From: Polynucleobacter paludilacus
GTDB lineage: Bacteria; Pseudomonadota; Gammaproteobacteria; Burkholderiales; Burkholderiaceae
DNA: 64,000 nt
Direction of reading: 5' to 3'
Assembly: GCF_018687595.1 (NCBI RefSeq)
Contig: NZ_CP061298.1
Span: 1-64,000, forward strand
The notes under the pieces: model-generated
Database searches by the model: none
Told to the model about the DNA's origin: nothing
What the model saw: only the letters and a program-made list of their open reading frames with translations
Translations under genes and position numbers: made by a program
Shown here: positions 47,511 through 59,695 of the stretch, one piece after another
How positions within the stretch are numbered: position 1 is the first letter of the stretch
Layout of the letters: each line of letters opens with the position of its first letter

Positions 47511-50500
47511 ATGAAAGCATTGCTCGATTTATTTAAGCAAACCCAGGGCGAAGAGCAGTTTGATGTCATCAAAATTGGTCTCGCATCTCCAGAAAAAATC
47601 CGTTCTTGGTCTTTTGGTGAAGTTCGCAAACCAGAAACCATCAACTATCGGACTTTCAAGCCCGAGCGTGATGGCCTTTTCTGCGCCAAGATTTTTGGAC
47701 CAACTAAAGACTATGAGTGCTTATGCGGTAAATACAAGCGCTTAAAGTTCCGTGGCGTTATCTGTGAGAAGTGTGGCGTAGAAGTTACCCTTGCAAAAGT
47801 ACGTCGTGAGCGTATGGGCCACATTGAACTGGCAGCGCCTGTAGCGCATATCTGGTTCTTGAAGTCCTTGCCATCCCGTTTGGGTATGGTTTTGGATATG
47901 ACCCTGCGGGATATTGAGCGCGTTCTTTACTTCGAAGCCTATGTAGTTGTTGATGCAGGCATGACTCCTGAAGGCGCGATGAAGCGCGGTCAGATTATGT
48001 CTGAAGATGAATACATTGCGAAAACGGAAGAGTACGGTGATGGTGCATTTACCGCCATCATGGGCGCTGAAGGTATCCGTGATCTCTTGCGCTCGATTGA
48101 TATCGATCGTGAAGTAGAAACTATTCGTGCTGAATTGAAAGCAACTGGCAGCGACGCCAAGATCAAGAAATACGCTAAGCGCCTTAAAGTGCTCGAAGCA
48201 TTCCAGACTTCAGGCATCAAGCCTGACTGGATGATCATGGAAGTATTGCCAGTATTGCCACCAGAATTGCGCCCATTGGTGCCATTGGATGGCGGTCGCT
48301 TTGCTACTTCTGATTTGAACGACCTCTATCGTCGCGTGATTAACCGTAACAACCGCTTGAAGCGTTTGTTAGAGTTGCGTGCACCAGAGATCATCGTTCG
48401 TAACGAAAAACGGATGTTGCAAGAAGCAGTTGACTCATTGCTTGATAACGGTCGTCGCGGTAAGGCTATGACTGGCGCTAATAAGCGTCCTCTCAAGTCC
48501 TTGGCTGAGATGATTAAAGGTAAGAGCGGTCGTTTCCGTCAAAACTTATTAGGTAAGCGCGTTGACTACTCTGGACGTTCAGTCATTGTGGTTGGCCCTA
48601 CCTTGAAATTACACCAGTGCGGTTTGCCAAAATTAATGGCCTTGGAATTATTCAAGCCATTCATTTTCAACAAGCTTGAGACTTTAGGAATTGCAACCAC
48701 GATTAAGGCTGCGAAGAAAGAAGTCGAGAGTCAGACGCCAATCGTTTGGGATATTCTCGAGGAAGTGATTCGTGAGCATCCAATCATGCTTAACCGTGCG
48801 CCTACATTGCACCGTCTTGGTATTCAGGCTTTCGAGCCAATGCTGATTGAAGGTAAGGCAATCCAATTGCACCCATTAGTCTGCGCGGCATTTAACGCTG
48901 ACTTTGACGGTGACCAAATGGCGGTTCACGTGCCTTTGTCGCTCGAAGCACAAATGGAAGCACGCACATTGATGTTGGCTTCGAACAATGTCTTGTTCCC
49001 AGCGAACGGTGAGCCATCTATTGTTCCTTCACAGGACGTAGTTTTGGGTCTCTATTACGCTACTCGCGACAAGATCAACGGCAAGGGCGAAGGCATGGTT
49101 TTTGCCAACATTACTGAAGTAGTTCGCGCTTATGAAGCCGGTGAAGTTGAATTGGCTTCCCGTGTTGCTGTGCGTATTACCGAGTATGAGATCGTAGACA
49201 AGAAGGCAGAGGGCGATGCCCGTTTTGCTGAAAAGACTAAGATTTATCAAACCTCAGTTGGCCGCGCGATTTTGTCAGAGATATTGCCTAAGGGTATGTC
49301 TTTCGAAGAAATCAACAAGCCTTTGAAGAAAAAAGAAATCTCACGCTTGATCAACACCTCATTCCGTAAGTGCGGATTACGTGAAACGGTTATTTTTGCT
49401 GACCGTCTCTTGCAGTCTGGTTTCCGCTTGGCGACTAACGCCGGTATCTCGGTTGCGATCGACGATATGCTGATTCCAACTTCCAAAGAGCGCATCATCA
49501 CCGAAGCTTCTACCAAGGTAAAAGAGTATGACAAGCAATTCATGTCAGGTCTCGTAACCAATCAAGAGCGTTATAACAATGTGGTTGATATTTGGGGTGC
49601 TGCTGGCGACCAAGTTGGCAAAGCGATGATGGACGAGTTATCACACGTTGATGTGCTCGACCGTAACGGCAAAACCGTGCGTCAAGAATCTTTTAACTCC
49701 ATTTATATGATGGCTGATTCTGGTGCGCGTGGATCTGCAGCGCAGATTCGCCAGCTGGCTGGTATGCGTGGTTTGATGGCAAAGCCAGATGGCTCGATCA
49801 TCGAGACCCCAATTACTGCGAACTTCCGTGAAGGTTTGAACGTATTGCAATACTTCATCTCAACCCATGGTGCTCGTAAAGGTCTGGCTGATACTGCGTT
49901 GAAGACCGCGAACTCGGGTTATTTGACACGCCGTTTGTGTGATGTAACTCAAGATCTGGTTGTGATCGAAGAAGATTGCGGAGCAACTTCTGGCGTAACA
50001 ATGAAGGCCTTGGTAGAGGGTGGTGAAATTATCGAAGCATTGCGTGACCGTATCCTGGGCCGCGTATGTATCGGTGACATCGTTCACCCAGATACACAAG
50101 AGGTCATCGTACCTAACGACACATTGCTCGACGAAGATCATGTTGATCAGATCGTTGCATTGGGTATCGACGAAGTTAAAGTTCGCACAGTATTGTCTTG
50201 CTTAACTCGCTTTGGCTTGTGCGCTAAGTGCTACGGACGTGATCTAGGTCGCGGTGGATTGGTAAACGTGGGTGAAGCGGTCGGTGTTATCGCTGCTCAG
50301 TCTATCGGTGAGCCAGGCACACAGTTGACAATGCGTACCTTCCACATTGGTGGTGCAGCATCACGTGCTTTAGTGGCAAGCAATATCGAAGCTAAGTCTA
50401 ACGGTGCTCTGAAATTCTCCGGAACGATGCGTGTTGTGAAGAACGCGAAGGGTGAGCAGATCGTGATTTCACGCTCTGGCGAAGCCTTGATCGTTGATGA

Positions 50501-51773
50501 CAATGGTCGTGAGCGTGAGCGTCATAAAGTGCCCTATGGCGCAACTCTCTTGTTAAAAGAAGGTGCGGCAGTCAAGGCCGGCGCAAGCTTGGCGACATGG
50601 GATCCATTAACCCGTCCGATTATTTCTGAGTATGCTGGTATCGCTCGCTTTGACAACGTCGAAGAGGGCGTAACTGTTGCTAAGCAGGTTGACGAAGTAA
50701 CCGGCCTCTCCACTTTGGTGGTCATTGATGGTAAGCGCCGTTCTGCAGCAAGCAAAGGCGTTCGCCCAATGATCAACTTAGTTGATGAAAAGGGTAGCGA
50801 AGTCATGATCGCCGGTACTGATCACCCAGTAAATATTGGCCTCCAAGTGGGCGCATTGATTACTGTTAAAGATGGTCAGAAGGTCGAAGTTGGTGAGGTA
50901 TTGGCACGTATTCCAATCGAATCCCAAAAGACTCGCGACATTACCGGTGGTTTGCCACGCGTTGCAGAATTATTCGAAGCGCGTTCACCAAAAGATGCAG
51001 CAGTCTTGGCGAAAGTTACAGGAACGGTTTCCTTCGGCAAAGAAACCAAAGGTAAGCAACGTCTAGTCATTACTGATATGGACGGCGAAGCGAACGAATT
51101 CTTAATTCCTAAAGAGAAGCAAGTGCTTGTTCACGATGGTCAAGTTGTGAACAAGGGCGAGATGATTGTGGAAGGCCCTGCCGATCCTCATGACATCTTG
51201 ACTCTCAAAGGTATTGAGGAGTTAGCAATCTACATTGTTGACGAAGTGCAGGACGTTTATCGTCTCCAAGGCGTGAAGATTAATGACAAACACATTGAAG
51301 TGATCGTGCGTCAAATGTTGCGTCGTGTTCAGGTAACTGATCCAGGCGATACATCCTTCATTCCTGGGGAGCAGGTAGAGCGCTCCAAGCTATACGATGC
51401 AAACGATGCAGTGATTGCTCAAGGTAAGCGCCCAGCATTATTCGATAACGTGTTGCTTGGTATTACTAAGGCATCCTTGTCGACTGACAGCTTCATTTCA
51501 GCGGCTTCTTTCCAAGAAACCACCCGTGTATTGACCGAAGCCGCGATTATGGGTAAGACCGATACACTCCGTGGCCTGAAAGAGAACGTCATTATTGGCC
51601 GCTTGATCCCCGCTGGTACCGGTTTGTCTTATCGCCGCGCCCGCAAGGTCAGAGAGCAGTTTGAGCGCGACCGTGCTCAGATGATTGCTGCTGAAGAGCA
51701 AGCAATGGCTGATATGCCTGTAGAAATAGAGGCAGAAGTTGTTGCTCCCGCTGGGGAGGCCGATCCTAGTTAA
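47511..51773 (+). CDS. rpoC: RNA polymerase beta-prime subunit
   Basis: 1,420 residues from ATG 47511 (MKALLDLFK). N-terminal zinc Cys at 70, 72, 85 and 88. Active-centre NADFDGD has D464, D466 and D468, which chelate catalytic Mg. The second zinc cluster [10 protein letters not shown]...[13 protein letters not shown] is present. The tail ([16 protein letters not shown]) is short and acidic. The 176-base gap after it holds the str operon promoter. Confidence 0.99.
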   Translation: MKALLDLFKQTQGEEQFDVIKIGLASPEKIRSWSFGEVRKPETINYRTFKPERDGLFCAKIFGPTKDYECLCGKYKRLKFRGVICEKCGVEVTLAKVRRERMGHIELAAPVAHIWFLKSLPSRLGMVLDMTLRDIERVLYFEAYVVVDAGMTPEGAMKRGQIMSEDEYIAKTEEYGDGAFTAIMGAEGIRDLLRSIDIDREVETIRAELKATGSDAKIKKYAKRLKVLEAFQTSGIKPDWMIMEVLPVLPPELRPLVPLDGGRFATSDLNDLYRRVINRNNRLKRLLELRAPEIIVRNEKRMLQEAVDSLLDNGRRGKAMTGANKRPLKSLAEMIKGKSGRFRQNLLGKRVDYSGRSVIVVGPTLKLHQCGLPKLMALELFKPFIFNKLETLGIATTIKAAKKEVESQTPIVWDILEEVIREHPIMLNRAPTLHRLGIQAFEPMLIEGKAIQLHPLVCAAFNADFDGDQMAVHVPLSLEAQMEARTLMLASNNVLFPANGEPSIVPSQDVVLGLYYATRDKINGKGEGMVFANITEVVRAYEAGEVELASRVAVRITEYEIVDKKAEGDARFAEKTKIYQTSVGRAILSEILPKGMSFEEINKPLKKKEISRLINTSFRKCGLRETVIFADRLLQSGFRLATNAGISVAIDDMLIPTSKERIITEASTKVKEYDKQFMSGLVTNQERYNNVVDIWGAAGDQVGKAMMDELSHVDVLDRNGKTVRQESFNSIYMMADSGARGSAAQIRQLAGMRGLMAKPDGSIIETPITANFREGLNVLQYFISTHGARKGLADTALKTANSGYLTRRLCDVTQDLVVIEEDCGATSGVTMKALVEGGEIIEALRDRILGRVCIGDIVHPDTQEVIVPNDTLLDEDHVDQIVALGIDEVKVRTVLSCLTRFGLCAKCYGRDLGRGGLVNVGEAVGVIAAQSIGEPGTQLTMRTFHIGGAASRALVASNIEAKSNGALKFSGTMRVVKNAKGEQIVISRSGEALIVDDNGRERERHKVPYGATLLLKEGAAVKAGASLATWDPLTRPIISEYAGIARFDNVEEGVTVAKQVDEVTGLSTLVVIDGKRRSAASKGVRPMINLVDEKGSEVMIAGTDHPVNIGLQVGALITVKDGQKVEVGEVLARIPIESQKTRDITGGLPRVAELFEARSPKDAAVLAKVTGTVSFGKETKGKQRLVITDMDGEANEFLIPKEKQVLVHDGQVVNKGEMIVEGPADPHDILTLKGIEELAIYIVDEVQDVYRLQGVKINDKHIEVIVRQMLRRVQVTDPGDTSFIPGEQVERSKLYDANDAVIAQGKRPALFDNVLLGITKASLSTDSFISAASFQETTRVLTEAAIMGKTDTLRGLKENVIIGRLIPAGTGLSYRRARKVREQFERDRAQMIAAEEQAMADMPVEIEAEVVAPAGEADPS

Positions 51774-51816
51774 TTTGGTTTTTTAGCCATTAAATGGCCA
51801 GTTCTTTCCTATTTGG

Positions 51817-51845
51817 TTGACGGGAGAGGCTGGCCAAGCTAGAAT
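51817..51845 (+). promoter_or_regulatory. str operon promoter upstream of rpsL
   Basis: TTGACG (51817-51822), 17 bases, TAGAAT (51840-51845), each 5/6. Transcription would start about 100 bases before rpsL. Predicted by eye. Confidence 0.7.
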
Positions 51846-51949
51846 GCTGAGTTCTACTGATTCAGAAGAGGGTCTTTTTGACCTAGAAATTATCTAAGTC
51901 ATTGATTTTCTTAAAGAAAGCAACAAAGAAGTACTAACCGAGCTATTTT

Positions 51950-52330
51950 ATGCCAACAATTAATCAATTAATACGCAAGCCAAGATCAAGGCTAATCGTT
52001 AAAAGTAAGAGCCCTGCACTGGAAAACAGTCCGCAGCGCCGTGGTGTATGCACACGCGTATACACAACAACTCCTAAAAAGCCAAACTCTGCGTTACGTA
52101 AAGTAGCCAAAGTTCGCTTGACCAATGGTTTTGAAGTCATTTCATACATTGGTGGTGAAGGCCATAACCTCCAGGAACACTCAGTAGTGTTAATCCGCGG
52201 TGGCCGTGTGAAGGACTTACCAGGTGTGCGTTATCACATCGTTCGTGGATCTTTGGACTTGCAAGGCGTTAAAGACCGCAAGCAATCTCGCTCCAAGTAC
52301 GGTGCTAAGCGCGCCAAGAAAGCGGCTTAA
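51950..52330 (+). CDS. rpsL: 30S ribosomal protein S12
   Basis: 126 residues, decoding-centre protein. [19 protein letters not shown] around residues 39-57 and [14 protein letters not shown] are unchanged from the streptomycin-sensitive form. First gene of the str operon rpsL-rpsG-fusA-tuf. Confidence 0.99.
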   Translation: MPTINQLIRKPRSRLIVKSKSPALENSPQRRGVCTRVYTTTPKKPNSALRKVAKVRLTNGFEVISYIGGEGHNLQEHSVVLIRGGRVKDLPGVRYHIVRGSLDLQGVKDRKQSRSKYGAKRAKKAA

Positions 52331-52433
52331 TAAGCCGTTTCAGAATTTGTAGTTTGAAGTAAGTCATTTTTTGTCGGACTTTAAAGACAAGTAAGTGGTT
52401 GCTCCGTTTAGAGCTGAAGTTTTCTAAATAGTA

Positions 52434-52468
52434 GGGCAACTGGAGCGGGCAATTAATTTTGGTTGCCC
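52434..52468 (+). ncRNA. Competing stems in the rpsL-rpsG gap
   Basis: The 161-base gap before rpsG holds GGGCAAC (52434-52440) and GGGCAA (52447-52452), both complementary to GTTGCCC (52462-52468). Either may pair with it near the ribosome site of rpsG. In E. coli S7 binds this gap to control translation. Here this is inference. Confidence 0.5.
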
Positions 52469-52491
52469 CCAACTGAACTGAAGGAGTTGTT

Positions 52492-52962
52492 ATGCCACGT
52501 CGTCGTGAAGTTCCCAAACGGGAAATCTTGCCTGATCCAAAATTCGGCAATGTAGAAGTCGCTAAATTCATGAACGTCCTGATGTTGGACGGCAAGAAAT
52601 CGGTTGCAGAGCGTATCGTTTACGGTGCCTTTGATCATATCGAGAAAAAAGCAAACAAAGAACCACTCGAGATTTTTTCAACAGCCATGGGTAATGTAAA
52701 GCCAATGGTTGAGGTGAAGAGCCGTCGCGTTGGCGGTGCTAATTATCAAGTTCCTGTTGAAGTTCGCCCATCACGCCGTTCCGCTTTGGCAATGCGCTGG
52801 GTGCGCGAAGCCGCTAAAAAGCGTGGTGAAAAATCTATGGCGCAACGTTTGGCTAATGAATTATTAGAAGCTGCTGAAGGTCGTGGCGGCGCAATGAAGA
52901 AGCGTGAAGAAGTTCACCGTATGGCAGAAGCTAATAAAGCTTTCTCACATTTCCGCTTCTAA
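52492..52962 (+). CDS. rpsG: 30S ribosomal protein S7
   Basis: 156 residues, head-organising protein. [30 protein letters not shown] opens it and [20 protein letters not shown] closes it. GAAGGAG gives a strong ribosome site. Long gap to rpsL, short gap (27 bases) to fusA. Confidence 0.99.
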   Translation: MPRRREVPKREILPDPKFGNVEVAKFMNVLMLDGKKSVAERIVYGAFDHIEKKANKEPLEIFSTAMGNVKPMVEVKSRRVGGANYQVPVEVRPSRRSALAMRWVREAAKKRGEKSMAQRLANELLEAAEGRGGAMKKREEVHRMAEANKAFSHFRF

Positions 52963-52989
52963 CCCATTAGTAAAGAAAAGGCATAAACA

Positions 52990-55092
52990 GTGGCACGCAA
53001 AACCCCCATCGACAGATATCGCAATATTGGTATTTCAGCGCACATTGACGCAGGTAAAACCACAACTACAGAACGTGTTTTGTTCTATACCGGTGTTAAT
53101 CACAAAATTGGTGAAGTGCATGATGGCGCTGCTACCATGGACTGGATGGAGCAAGAGCAAGAGCGTGGTATCACCATTACTTCTGCTGCTACCACCACAT
53201 TCTGGAAGGGTATGGCCGGCAATATGCCTGAGCATCGTATCAACATTATCGATACCCCAGGGCACGTAGACTTCACGATTGAAGTAGAGCGTTCCATGCG
53301 TGTCCTCGATGGCGCATGTATGGTGTATTGCGCGGTGGGTGGTGTGCAGCCTCAATCTGAAACTGTGTGGCGTCAAGCAAACAAGTATCAAGTGCCACGT
53401 TTAGCTTTCGTAAACAAGATGGATCGTACTGGTGCGAATTTCTTCAAGGTCTACGACCAAATGAAGGCTCGTCTTAAAGCAAATCCAATCTTGATCCAAA
53501 TTCCTATCGGTGCAGAAGAAAACTTCAAGGGCGTGATTGACTTGGTGAAAATGAAAGCTGTCTATTGGGACGAAGCTTCACAAGGCACCAAGTTCACATA
53601 CGAAGATATCCCTGCAGAATTGCAAGCTTCCGCTGAAGAGTGGCGTGAGAAGATGCTTGAAGCAGCTGCCGAAAGCTCCGAAGAGTTGATGGAAAAATAT
53701 CTCGGCGGCGAAGGTCTGACCGAAGAAGAAATTAAAGGCGCATTGCGCCAGCGTACTATTGCTAATGAAATCGTTCCAATGTTGTGTGGAACTGCATTTA
53801 AGAACAAAGGCGTTCAGGCAATGTTGGATGCAGTAGTTGAATTGCTGCCATCCCCATTAGATGTTCCACCAGTTCCATGTGAATTGGAAGATGGCACACC
53901 TGCAACTCGCGAAGCATCTGATAGCGCAAAGTTTTCTGCATTGGCATTTAAGATCATGACCGACCCATTCGTTGGTCAGCTCATCTTCTTCCGTGTTTAT
54001 TCAGGTGTAATGAAGTCAGGCGACACAATCTATAACCCAATCAAGGGTAAAAAAGAGCGCGTTGGTCGTTTGTTGCAGATGCATGCAAACCAACGTGAAG
54101 AAATCAAAGAAGTGTATGCCGGCGATATTGCTGCAGCAGTTGGTCTAAAAGACGCAACTACAGGTGAAACATTGTGCGATCCAGATAGTATTGTGATCTT
54201 GGAGCGCATGGTATTCCCTGAGCCAGTAATCTCACAAGCAGTTGAGCCAAAGACGAAGGCTGACCAAGAAAAAATGGGTCTTGCTTTGAATCGCTTGGCG
54301 CAAGAAGATCCTTCTTTCCGCGTGAAGACAGATGAAGAATCAGGCCAAACGATTATTTCTGGAATGGGCGAGCTCCACTTAGAAATTTTGGTTGACCGCA
54401 TGAAGCGTGAATTCGGTGTTGAAGCAACTGTTGGTAAGCCACAAGTTGCCTATCGCGAAACCATCCGTAAGGTTTGCGAAGAGATCGAAGGTAAATTTGT
54501 TAAGCAGTCCGGTGGACGTGGTCAGTATGGTCACGTGGTATTAAAGCTTGAGCCACAAGCACCAGGTAAGGGTTTTGAATTCGTTGATGCTATTAAGGGC
54601 GGTGTAGTTCCACGTGAATACATTCCAGCAGTAGAAAAAGGCATCATTGAGACATTGAACTCCGGTATCTTGGCTGGCTATCCAGTAGTTGATATCAAAG
54701 CAACATTGTTCTTTGGTTCATACCATGATGTTGACTCCAACGAAAACGCATTTAAGATGGCCGGCTCAATGGCGTTCAAGGATGGCATGCGTAAAGCATC
54801 CCCAGTCTTGCTCGAGCCAATGATGGCTGTTGAAGTAGAAACACCTGAAGATTTCATGGGCAACGTAATGGGTGACCTCTCATCACGTCGCGGTATTTTG
54901 CAAGGTATGGATGACATTCCAGGCGGCGGTAAGATTGTTCGCGCTGAAGTGCCATTGGCAGAGATGTTTGGCTACTCAACTGGCTTGCGCTCGTTGACCC
55001 AAGGTCGCGCTACTTACACCATGGAATTTAAGCACTATTCCGAAGCACCTAAGAACGTTGCTGAAGCAGTCATGGCTGCTAAAGCGAAGTAA
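52990..55092 (+). CDS. fusA: Elongation factor G
   Basis: GTPase that drives translocation. 700 residues. AHIDAGKT at 17-24, [21 protein letters not shown] and the [11 protein letters not shown]4 motif are present. The start is GTG with AAAAGG upstream. It is followed 49 bases later by the second tuf. Confidence 0.99.
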   Translation: MARKTPIDRYRNIGISAHIDAGKTTTTERVLFYTGVNHKIGEVHDGAATMDWMEQEQERGITITSAATTTFWKGMAGNMPEHRINIIDTPGHVDFTIEVERSMRVLDGACMVYCAVGGVQPQSETVWRQANKYQVPRLAFVNKMDRTGANFFKVYDQMKARLKANPILIQIPIGAEENFKGVIDLVKMKAVYWDEASQGTKFTYEDIPAELQASAEEWREKMLEAAAESSEELMEKYLGGEGLTEEEIKGALRQRTIANEIVPMLCGTAFKNKGVQAMLDAVVELLPSPLDVPPVPCELEDGTPATREASDSAKFSALAFKIMTDPFVGQLIFFRVYSGVMKSGDTIYNPIKGKKERVGRLLQMHANQREEIKEVYAGDIAAAVGLKDATTGETLCDPDSIVILERMVFPEPVISQAVEPKTKADQEKMGLALNRLAQEDPSFRVKTDEESGQTIISGMGELHLEILVDRMKREFGVEATVGKPQVAYRETIRKVCEEIEGKFVKQSGGRGQYGHVVLKLEPQAPGKGFEFVDAIKGGVVPREYIPAVEKGIIETLNSGILAGYPVVDIKATLFFGSYHDVDSNENAFKMAGSMAFKDGMRKASPVLLEPMMAVEVETPEDFMGNVMGDLSSRRGILQGMDDIPGGGKIVRAEVPLAEMFGYSTGLRSLTQGRATYTMEFKHYSEAPKNVAEAVMAAKAK

Positions 55093-55128
55093 TTTATCTA
55101 CATTAATTTTGAATATTGACTAGCTAAG

Positions 55129-56337
55129 AAGGCAGACAAAAATGGCAAAAGAAAAATTTGAGCGGACAAAACCGCACGTAAACGTAGGCACTATTGGTCA
55201 CGTTGACCACGGTAAAACTACTTTGACAGCAGCAATTGCAACCGTGCTTTCTAAGCAATTCGGTGGCGAAGCAAAAGCATACGATCAGATCGATGCTGCT
55301 CCTGAAGAAAAGGCCCGTGGTATTACGATTAATACTGCGCACGTTGAGTATGAGACTGCAAATCGTCACTACGCTCACGTTGATTGCCCAGGACATGCTG
55401 ACTACGTTAAGAACATGATTACTGGCGCTGCCCAAATGGACGGCGCAATTTTGGTTTGCTCTGCAGCTGACGGCCCAATGCCACAAACCCGTGAGCACAT
55501 CCTCTTGGCACGCCAAGTTGGCGTTCCTTACATCGTCGTGTTTTTGAACAAGTGCGACATGGTTGATGATGCTGAGTTGTTAGAGCTCGTCGAGATGGAA
55601 GTGCGTGAACTGTTATCTAAGTACAACTTCCCTGGCGATGACACACCGATCATCCATGGTTCTGCTAAGTTAGCCCTTGAAGGCGACGAAGGTCCATTGG
55701 GTAAAGAAGCCATCATGAAATTGGCTGAAGCTTTAGATACTTATATTCCTACTCCAGAGCGCGCAGTTGACGGTGCGTTCTTGATGCCAGTAGAAGATGT
55801 GTTCTCCATCTCTGGTCGCGGCACTGTGGTGACTGGTCGTATTGAGCGCGGTATTGTTAAGGTTGGTGAAGAGATTGAAATCATTGGTATTAAGCCAACT
55901 CTGAAAACCACCTGTACTGGTGTAGAGATGTTCCGTAAATTGCTCGACCAAGGTCAAGCAGGCGATAACGTCGGTATTTTGCTCCGCGGTACAAAGCGTG
56001 AAGAAGTTGAGCGTGGCCAAGTATTAGCTAAGCCAGGTTCAATCACCCCACATACTCACTTTACAGCCGAGGTTTATATCTTGGGTAAAGATGAAGGTGG
56101 TCGTCATACTCCGTTCTTTAACAACTATCGTCCCCAGTTTTACTTCCGTACAACGGACGTAACTGGCTCAATCGAGTTGCCAAAAGACAAAGAGATGGTC
56201 ATGCCTGGCGATAACGTCACCATTACCGTCAAACTCATCGCGCCAATTGCGATGGAAGAAGGTTTACGTTTTGCGATCCGTGAAGGTGGCCGTACTGTTG
56301 GCGCCGGAGTGGTTGCAAAGATTTTGGCTTAAGTAGT
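55129..56337 (+). repeat. Direct repeat 2 containing tuf
   Basis: Second copy of the 1,209-base repeat at 38326-39534. Flanks diverge at once on both sides, so the shared unit is the gene plus its ribosome site. The pair could recombine and delete about 16.8 kb including rpoBC. Confidence 0.93.
55142..56332 (+). CDS. tuf: Elongation factor Tu, copy 2
   Basis: 396 residues, same protein as the first copy. This is the str-operon copy after fusA, as in most proteobacteria. The 116-base gap after it, before rpsJ, has a strong hairpin and boxA-like motif. Confidence 0.99.
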   Translation: MAKEKFERTKPHVNVGTIGHVDHGKTTLTAAIATVLSKQFGGEAKAYDQIDAAPEEKARGITINTAHVEYETANRHYAHVDCPGHADYVKNMITGAAQMDGAILVCSAADGPMPQTREHILLARQVGVPYIVVFLNKCDMVDDAELLELVEMEVRELLSKYNFPGDDTPIIHGSAKLALEGDEGPLGKEAIMKLAEALDTYIPTPERAVDGAFLMPVEDVFSISGRGTVVTGRIERGIVKVGEEIEIIGIKPTLKTTCTGVEMFRKLLDQGQAGDNVGILLRGTKREEVERGQVLAKPGSITPHTHFTAEVYILGKDEGGRHTPFFNNYRPQFYFRTTDVTGSIELPKDKEMVMPGDNVTITVKLIAPIAMEEGLRFAIREGGRTVGAGVVAKILA

Positions 56338-56370
56338 CAGTTTTAAATTAGGTTTAGCGTTTTGCTAACC

Positions 56371-56406
56371 GGTGACATCTGTGCTGCAGATGTCACCTGC
56401 TCTTTA
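56371..56406 (+). promoter_or_regulatory. rpsJ leader hairpin and boxA-like motif
   Basis: An 11-base perfect stem GGTGACATCTG/CAGATGTCACC (56371-56381 and 56387-56397, loop TGCTG) is followed at once by TGCTCTTTA (56398-56406), which matches the first nine bases of E. coli rRNA boxA. No U run follows the stem. S10 (NusE), encoded just downstream, binds boxA with NusB, so self-control is a possibility only. Confidence 0.6.
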
Positions 56407-56448
56407 GATTGATAACGCGGCAGCACCGCACTGTTCTTTGGAATTAAT

Positions 56449-56760
56449 ATGCAAAACCAAAAAATTCGTATTCGTCTCAAAGCATTTGACTATCGTTTAA
56501 TTGATCAGTCAGCGGCTGAAATTGTCGATACAGCCAAGCGTACAGGCGCTGTTGTTAAGGGTCCAGTACCTTTGCCTACTCGTATCGAGCGTTTTGACAT
56601 CTTGCGTTCCCCGCACGTGAACAAGACTTCACGTGATCAGTTGGAGATTCGTACCCATTTGCGTTTAATGGATATCGTTGATCCAACCGAAAAAACGGTA
56701 GATGCATTGATGAAATTAGACCTCCCAGCTGGTGTGGATGTCGAAATTAAGCTGCAATAA
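56449..56760 (+). CDS. rpsJ: 30S ribosomal protein S10 (NusE)
   Basis: 103 residues. Ribosomal head protein that also joins NusB on boxA in rRNA antitermination. [29 protein letters not shown] and [19 protein letters not shown] are family marks. A 194-base gap with its own promoter separates it from rplC. Confidence 0.99.
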   Translation: MQNQKIRIRLKAFDYRLIDQSAAEIVDTAKRTGAVVKGPVPLPTRIERFDILRSPHVNKTSRDQLEIRTHLRLMDIVDPTEKTVDALMKLDLPAGVDVEIKLQ

Positions 56761-56781
56761 AAGTTATTTTGGCTTTTAAGC

Positions 56782-56810
56782 TTGTCAAGGTTAGTTTTTC
56801 GGGATAGAAT
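56782..56810 (+). promoter_or_regulatory. Promoter between rpsJ and rplC
   Basis: TTGTCA (56782-56787), 17 bases, TAGAAT (56805-56810), both 5/6. Just after the predicted start lies a small stem TCGCTAA/TTGGCGA (56819-56825 and 56831-56837) with a T-rich flank, which could be an attenuator or 5' cap. Confidence 0.7.
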
Positions 56811-56954
56811 CTAAGGCTTCGCTAAATTATTTGGCGATTTTATTGGTTTTATCAGCATGAAATTGTTGTAAGTTACTGATTTAGAAGTATTTTTACTTGT
56901 AAATCACCTAAATTAAATTTTGCCGACCAATCGAAGTCGGCGTGGAGCATGAAT

Positions 56955-57611
56955 ATGAGCTTAGGCTTAATCGGCCGCAAGGTCGGCATGACCCGTCTAT
57001 TTACGGACGAAGGGGATTCCATCCCTGTAACCGTAATCGACGTGAGCGATAACAGAATCGCTCAAATCAAAACCCAGGCAACTGATGGCTATGATGCTAT
57101 CCAGTTGGCTCATGGCACACGTAGAGCTACTCGCGTTACTAAAGCAATGGCAGGACATTTTGCAAAAGCAGGTGTCATGGCTGGTAACGGGCTCAACGAA
57201 TTTCAATTGGATGCGGCAAAAATTGCAGAAATGACCCCAGGACAAGTTATTCCTGCGGAAGCTGCATTTTCTGCTGGACAAAAAGTTGACGTGCAGGGCG
57301 TATCGATCGGTAAAGGTTACGCTGGTACGATCAAGCGCTATCACTTTGCTTCTGGTCGTGCTTCCCACGGTAACTCACGTTCACATAACGTTCCAGGATC
57401 CATTGGTATGGCGCAAGATCCAGGTCGTGTATTCCCAGGTAAGCGCATGACTGGTCATCTCGGTGATGTCACCCGTACCGTACAAAATTTAGTTATCGCA
57501 CGCATTGATGCAGAACGTAATCTCATCATGGTTAAAGGCGCTATTCCAGGCGCTCCAGGCGGTAAGGTCATTGTTACTCCAGCGGTGAAAACACCGTTGA
57601 AGAAGAAATAA
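56955..57611 (+). CDS. rplC: 50S ribosomal protein L3
   Basis: 218 residues from ATG 56955 ([16 protein letters not shown]). An ATG at 56949 abuts GGAG (56944-56947) and is too close, so 56955 with seven-base spacing is chosen. [31 protein letters not shown] is the conserved core near the peptidyl-transferase centre. Confidence 0.97.
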   Translation: MSLGLIGRKVGMTRLFTDEGDSIPVTVIDVSDNRIAQIKTQATDGYDAIQLAHGTRRATRVTKAMAGHFAKAGVMAGNGLNEFQLDAAKIAEMTPGQVIPAEAAFSAGQKVDVQGVSIGKGYAGTIKRYHFASGRASHGNSRSHNVPGSIGMAQDPGRVFPGKRMTGHLGDVTRTVQNLVIARIDAERNLIMVKGAIPGAPGGKVIVTPAVKTPLKKK

Positions 57612-57622
57612 GGAGAGCGAAT

Positions 57623-58243
57623 ATGGAACTCAAGCTACTCCAAGATAACGGAACTTTAGGTGCAGGCATCCAAGCTTCACCAGAGGTATTCGAGCGCGAA
57701 TATAACGAAGCATTGGTACACCAAGTTGTTGTGGCTTACCAAGCAAATGCTCGTAGTGGTAACCGCGCACAAAAAGACCGTGAGCAAGTTAAGCACACTA
57801 CCAAAAAACCTTGGCGTCAAAAAGGCACTGGTCGTGCGCGTGCTGGTATGAGCTCTTCCCCGCTGTGGCGTGGAGGTGGTCGTATATTCCCAAATTCTCC
57901 AGAAGAGAATTTCAGCCAAAAAGTAAACAAGAAAATGTATCGCGCTGGTATGAGATCGATTTTGTCTCAGTTAGCCCGCGAAGGTCGTTTGAACGTGGTT
58001 GATCAATTTAGCCTTGATGCACCTAAGACCAAAGAGTTGGCTGACAAAGTCAAAGCAATGGGTTTGGACTCTGTGTTAATCATCGTTGATCAAGTTAGCG
58101 AGAATTTGTACTTGGCATCACGCAACTTGCATAAGGTTGCGATTGTCGAGCCACAGCACGCTGATCCATTAGCTTTAGTTCAGTACAAAAAAGTATTGGT
58201 GAGTAAAGCTGCGATCGCAAAAATTGAGGAGTTGCTGAAATGA
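57623..58243 (+). CDS. rplD: 50S ribosomal protein L4
   Basis: 206 residues. The long internal loop [26 protein letters not shown] reaches into the exit tunnel. In E. coli L4 also represses the S10 operon. No equivalent leader structure was recognised here. Overlaps rplW by four bases (ATGA). Confidence 0.99.
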   Translation: MELKLLQDNGTLGAGIQASPEVFEREYNEALVHQVVVAYQANARSGNRAQKDREQVKHTTKKPWRQKGTGRARAGMSSSPLWRGGGRIFPNSPEENFSQKVNKKMYRAGMRSILSQLAREGRLNVVDQFSLDAPKTKELADKVKAMGLDSVLIIVDQVSENLYLASRNLHKVAIVEPQHADPLALVQYKKVLVSKAAIAKIEELLK

Positions 58244-58554
58244 GCCAAGTCCGTAAAAACGATCACAATTTAATGAAGGTGCTGCTTGGCCCCGTTATCT
58301 CTGAAAAAGCCACTATGGTTGCAGAGAAAAACGAGCAAGTAGTTTTCCAAGTAGCTCGCGACGCAAATAAGAGCGATGTGAAGCAAGCAGTTGAATTGCT
58401 CTTCAAAGTGCAAGTTGACTCTGTTCAAATCGTGAATCAAAAAGGCAAGCCAAAGCGCTATGGCCGTTTTGAAGGTCGTCGCGACCATACTAAGAAGGCC
58501 TATGTGAATTTAAAACCAGGTCAAGAAATTAACTTTGAAGCGGAGGCGAACTAA
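58240..58554 (+). CDS. rplW: 50S ribosomal protein L23
   Basis: 104 residues, tunnel-exit protein that docks trigger factor and [32 protein letters not shown] is family-typical. It begins within the rplD stop (ATGA) and is followed two bases later by rplB. Confidence 0.99.
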   Translation: MSQVRKNDHNLMKVLLGPVISEKATMVAEKNEQVVFQVARDANKSDVKQAVELLFKVQVDSVQIVNQKGKPKRYGRFEGRRDHTKKAYVNLKPGQEINFEAEAN

Positions 58555-58556
58555 TC

Positions 58557-59387
58557 ATGCCTTTGATGAAAACAAAACCGACCTCACCAGGTCGTCGCTC
58601 AATGGTCAAGGTGGTCAACCCTGATCTGCATAAAGGTAAACCTTTTGCAGCATTGGTAGAGCCACAGTTCCAAAAAGCAGGCCGTAACAATAATGGCCAC
58701 ATTACTACCCGCCATAAGGGTGGTGGTCATAAGCACCACTACCGTATGGTTGATTTCAAGCGCAATGACAAGGATGGGATTCCAGCTAAAGTTGAGCGTT
58801 TGGAATACGATCCAAACCGCAGTGCAAACATTGCTCTGATCGTGTTTGCTGATGGTGAGCGTCGCTACATTCTGGCCGCTAAGGGAATGACTGTTGGTCA
58901 ACAGATCCAAAATGGTTCTGAAGCGCCAATCAAGTCAGGAAACAATTTACCAATTCGTAATATTCCTGTTGGTAGCACCATTCACTGTGTAGAAATGTTG
59001 CCAGGTAAAGGCGCGCAGATTGCTCGCTCTGCTGGTGGTTCTGCAGTTCTATTGGCTCGCGAAGGTGTTTACGCTCAGGTGCGCTTGCGCTCCGGTGAAG
59101 TCCGTCGTGTGTTGATTGAGTGCCGTGCCACTATCGGCGAAGTTGGCAATGAAGAGCACAGCTTGCGTCAAATTGGTAAAGCGGGTGCAAATCGCTGGCG
59201 TGGTATTCGTCCAACCGTTCGCGGTGTGGCAATGAACCCAGTAGATCACCCACATGGTGGTGGTGAAGGTAAAACTGGCGAAGGCCGTGTACCTGTCTCT
59301 CCATGGGGCACACCAACCAAAGGTTATCGCACACGTCGCAATAAGCGCACAACTTCGATGATCGTTCAACGTCGTCAAAAACGTTAA
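58557..59387 (+). CDS. rplB: 50S ribosomal protein L2
   Basis: 276 residues. [22 protein letters not shown] and the C-terminal [16 protein letters not shown], with the conserved His near the peptidyl-transferase centre, are intact. The ATG is at 58557. Confidence 0.99.
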   Translation: MPLMKTKPTSPGRRSMVKVVNPDLHKGKPFAALVEPQFQKAGRNNNGHITTRHKGGGHKHHYRMVDFKRNDKDGIPAKVERLEYDPNRSANIALIVFADGERRYILAAKGMTVGQQIQNGSEAPIKSGNNLPIRNIPVGSTIHCVEMLPGKGAQIARSAGGSAVLLAREGVYAQVRLRSGEVRRVLIECRATIGEVGNEEHSLRQIGKAGANRWRGIRPTVRGVAMNPVDHPHGGGEGKTGEGRVPVSPWGTPTKGYRTRRNKRTTSMIVQRRQKR

Positions 59388-59406
59388 GCGATAAGGATAA
59401 ATAGAT

Positions 59407-59685
59407 ATGACACGTTCAGCTAAAAAAGGCCCATTCTGCGACGCCAGCTTAGTAAAAAAAGTTGAAGTTGCACAGGCTAACAAAGACAAGAAGCCGATCA
59501 AGACTTGGTCGCGCCGTTCAACAATTCTGCCAGACTTTATTGGTCTGACAATTGCTGTGCATAACGGTCGCCAACACGTTCCGGTTTATGTATCAGAAAA
59601 CATGGTGGGTCATAAGTTAGGCGAATTTGCCTTGACCCGTACTTTCAAAGGTCACGCTGCTGACAAGAAAGTTGTGAAGAAGTAA
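59407..59685 (+). CDS. rpsS: 30S ribosomal protein S19
   Basis: 92 residues. [19 protein letters not shown] and [29 protein letters not shown] are typical. It contacts the A-site finger and S13 in the head. Confidence 0.99.
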   Translation: MTRSAKKGPFCDASLVKKVEVAQANKDKKPIKTWSRRSTILPDFIGLTIAVHNGRQHVPVYVSENMVGHKLGEFALTRTFKGHAADKKVVKK

Positions 59686-59695
59686 GGGGATGATG

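Noticed and set aside
51774..51805. GCCATT/AATGGC inverted repeat after rpoC as a terminator
   Set aside because: The arms leave almost no loop and no T run follows; a promoter for rpsL begins soon after.
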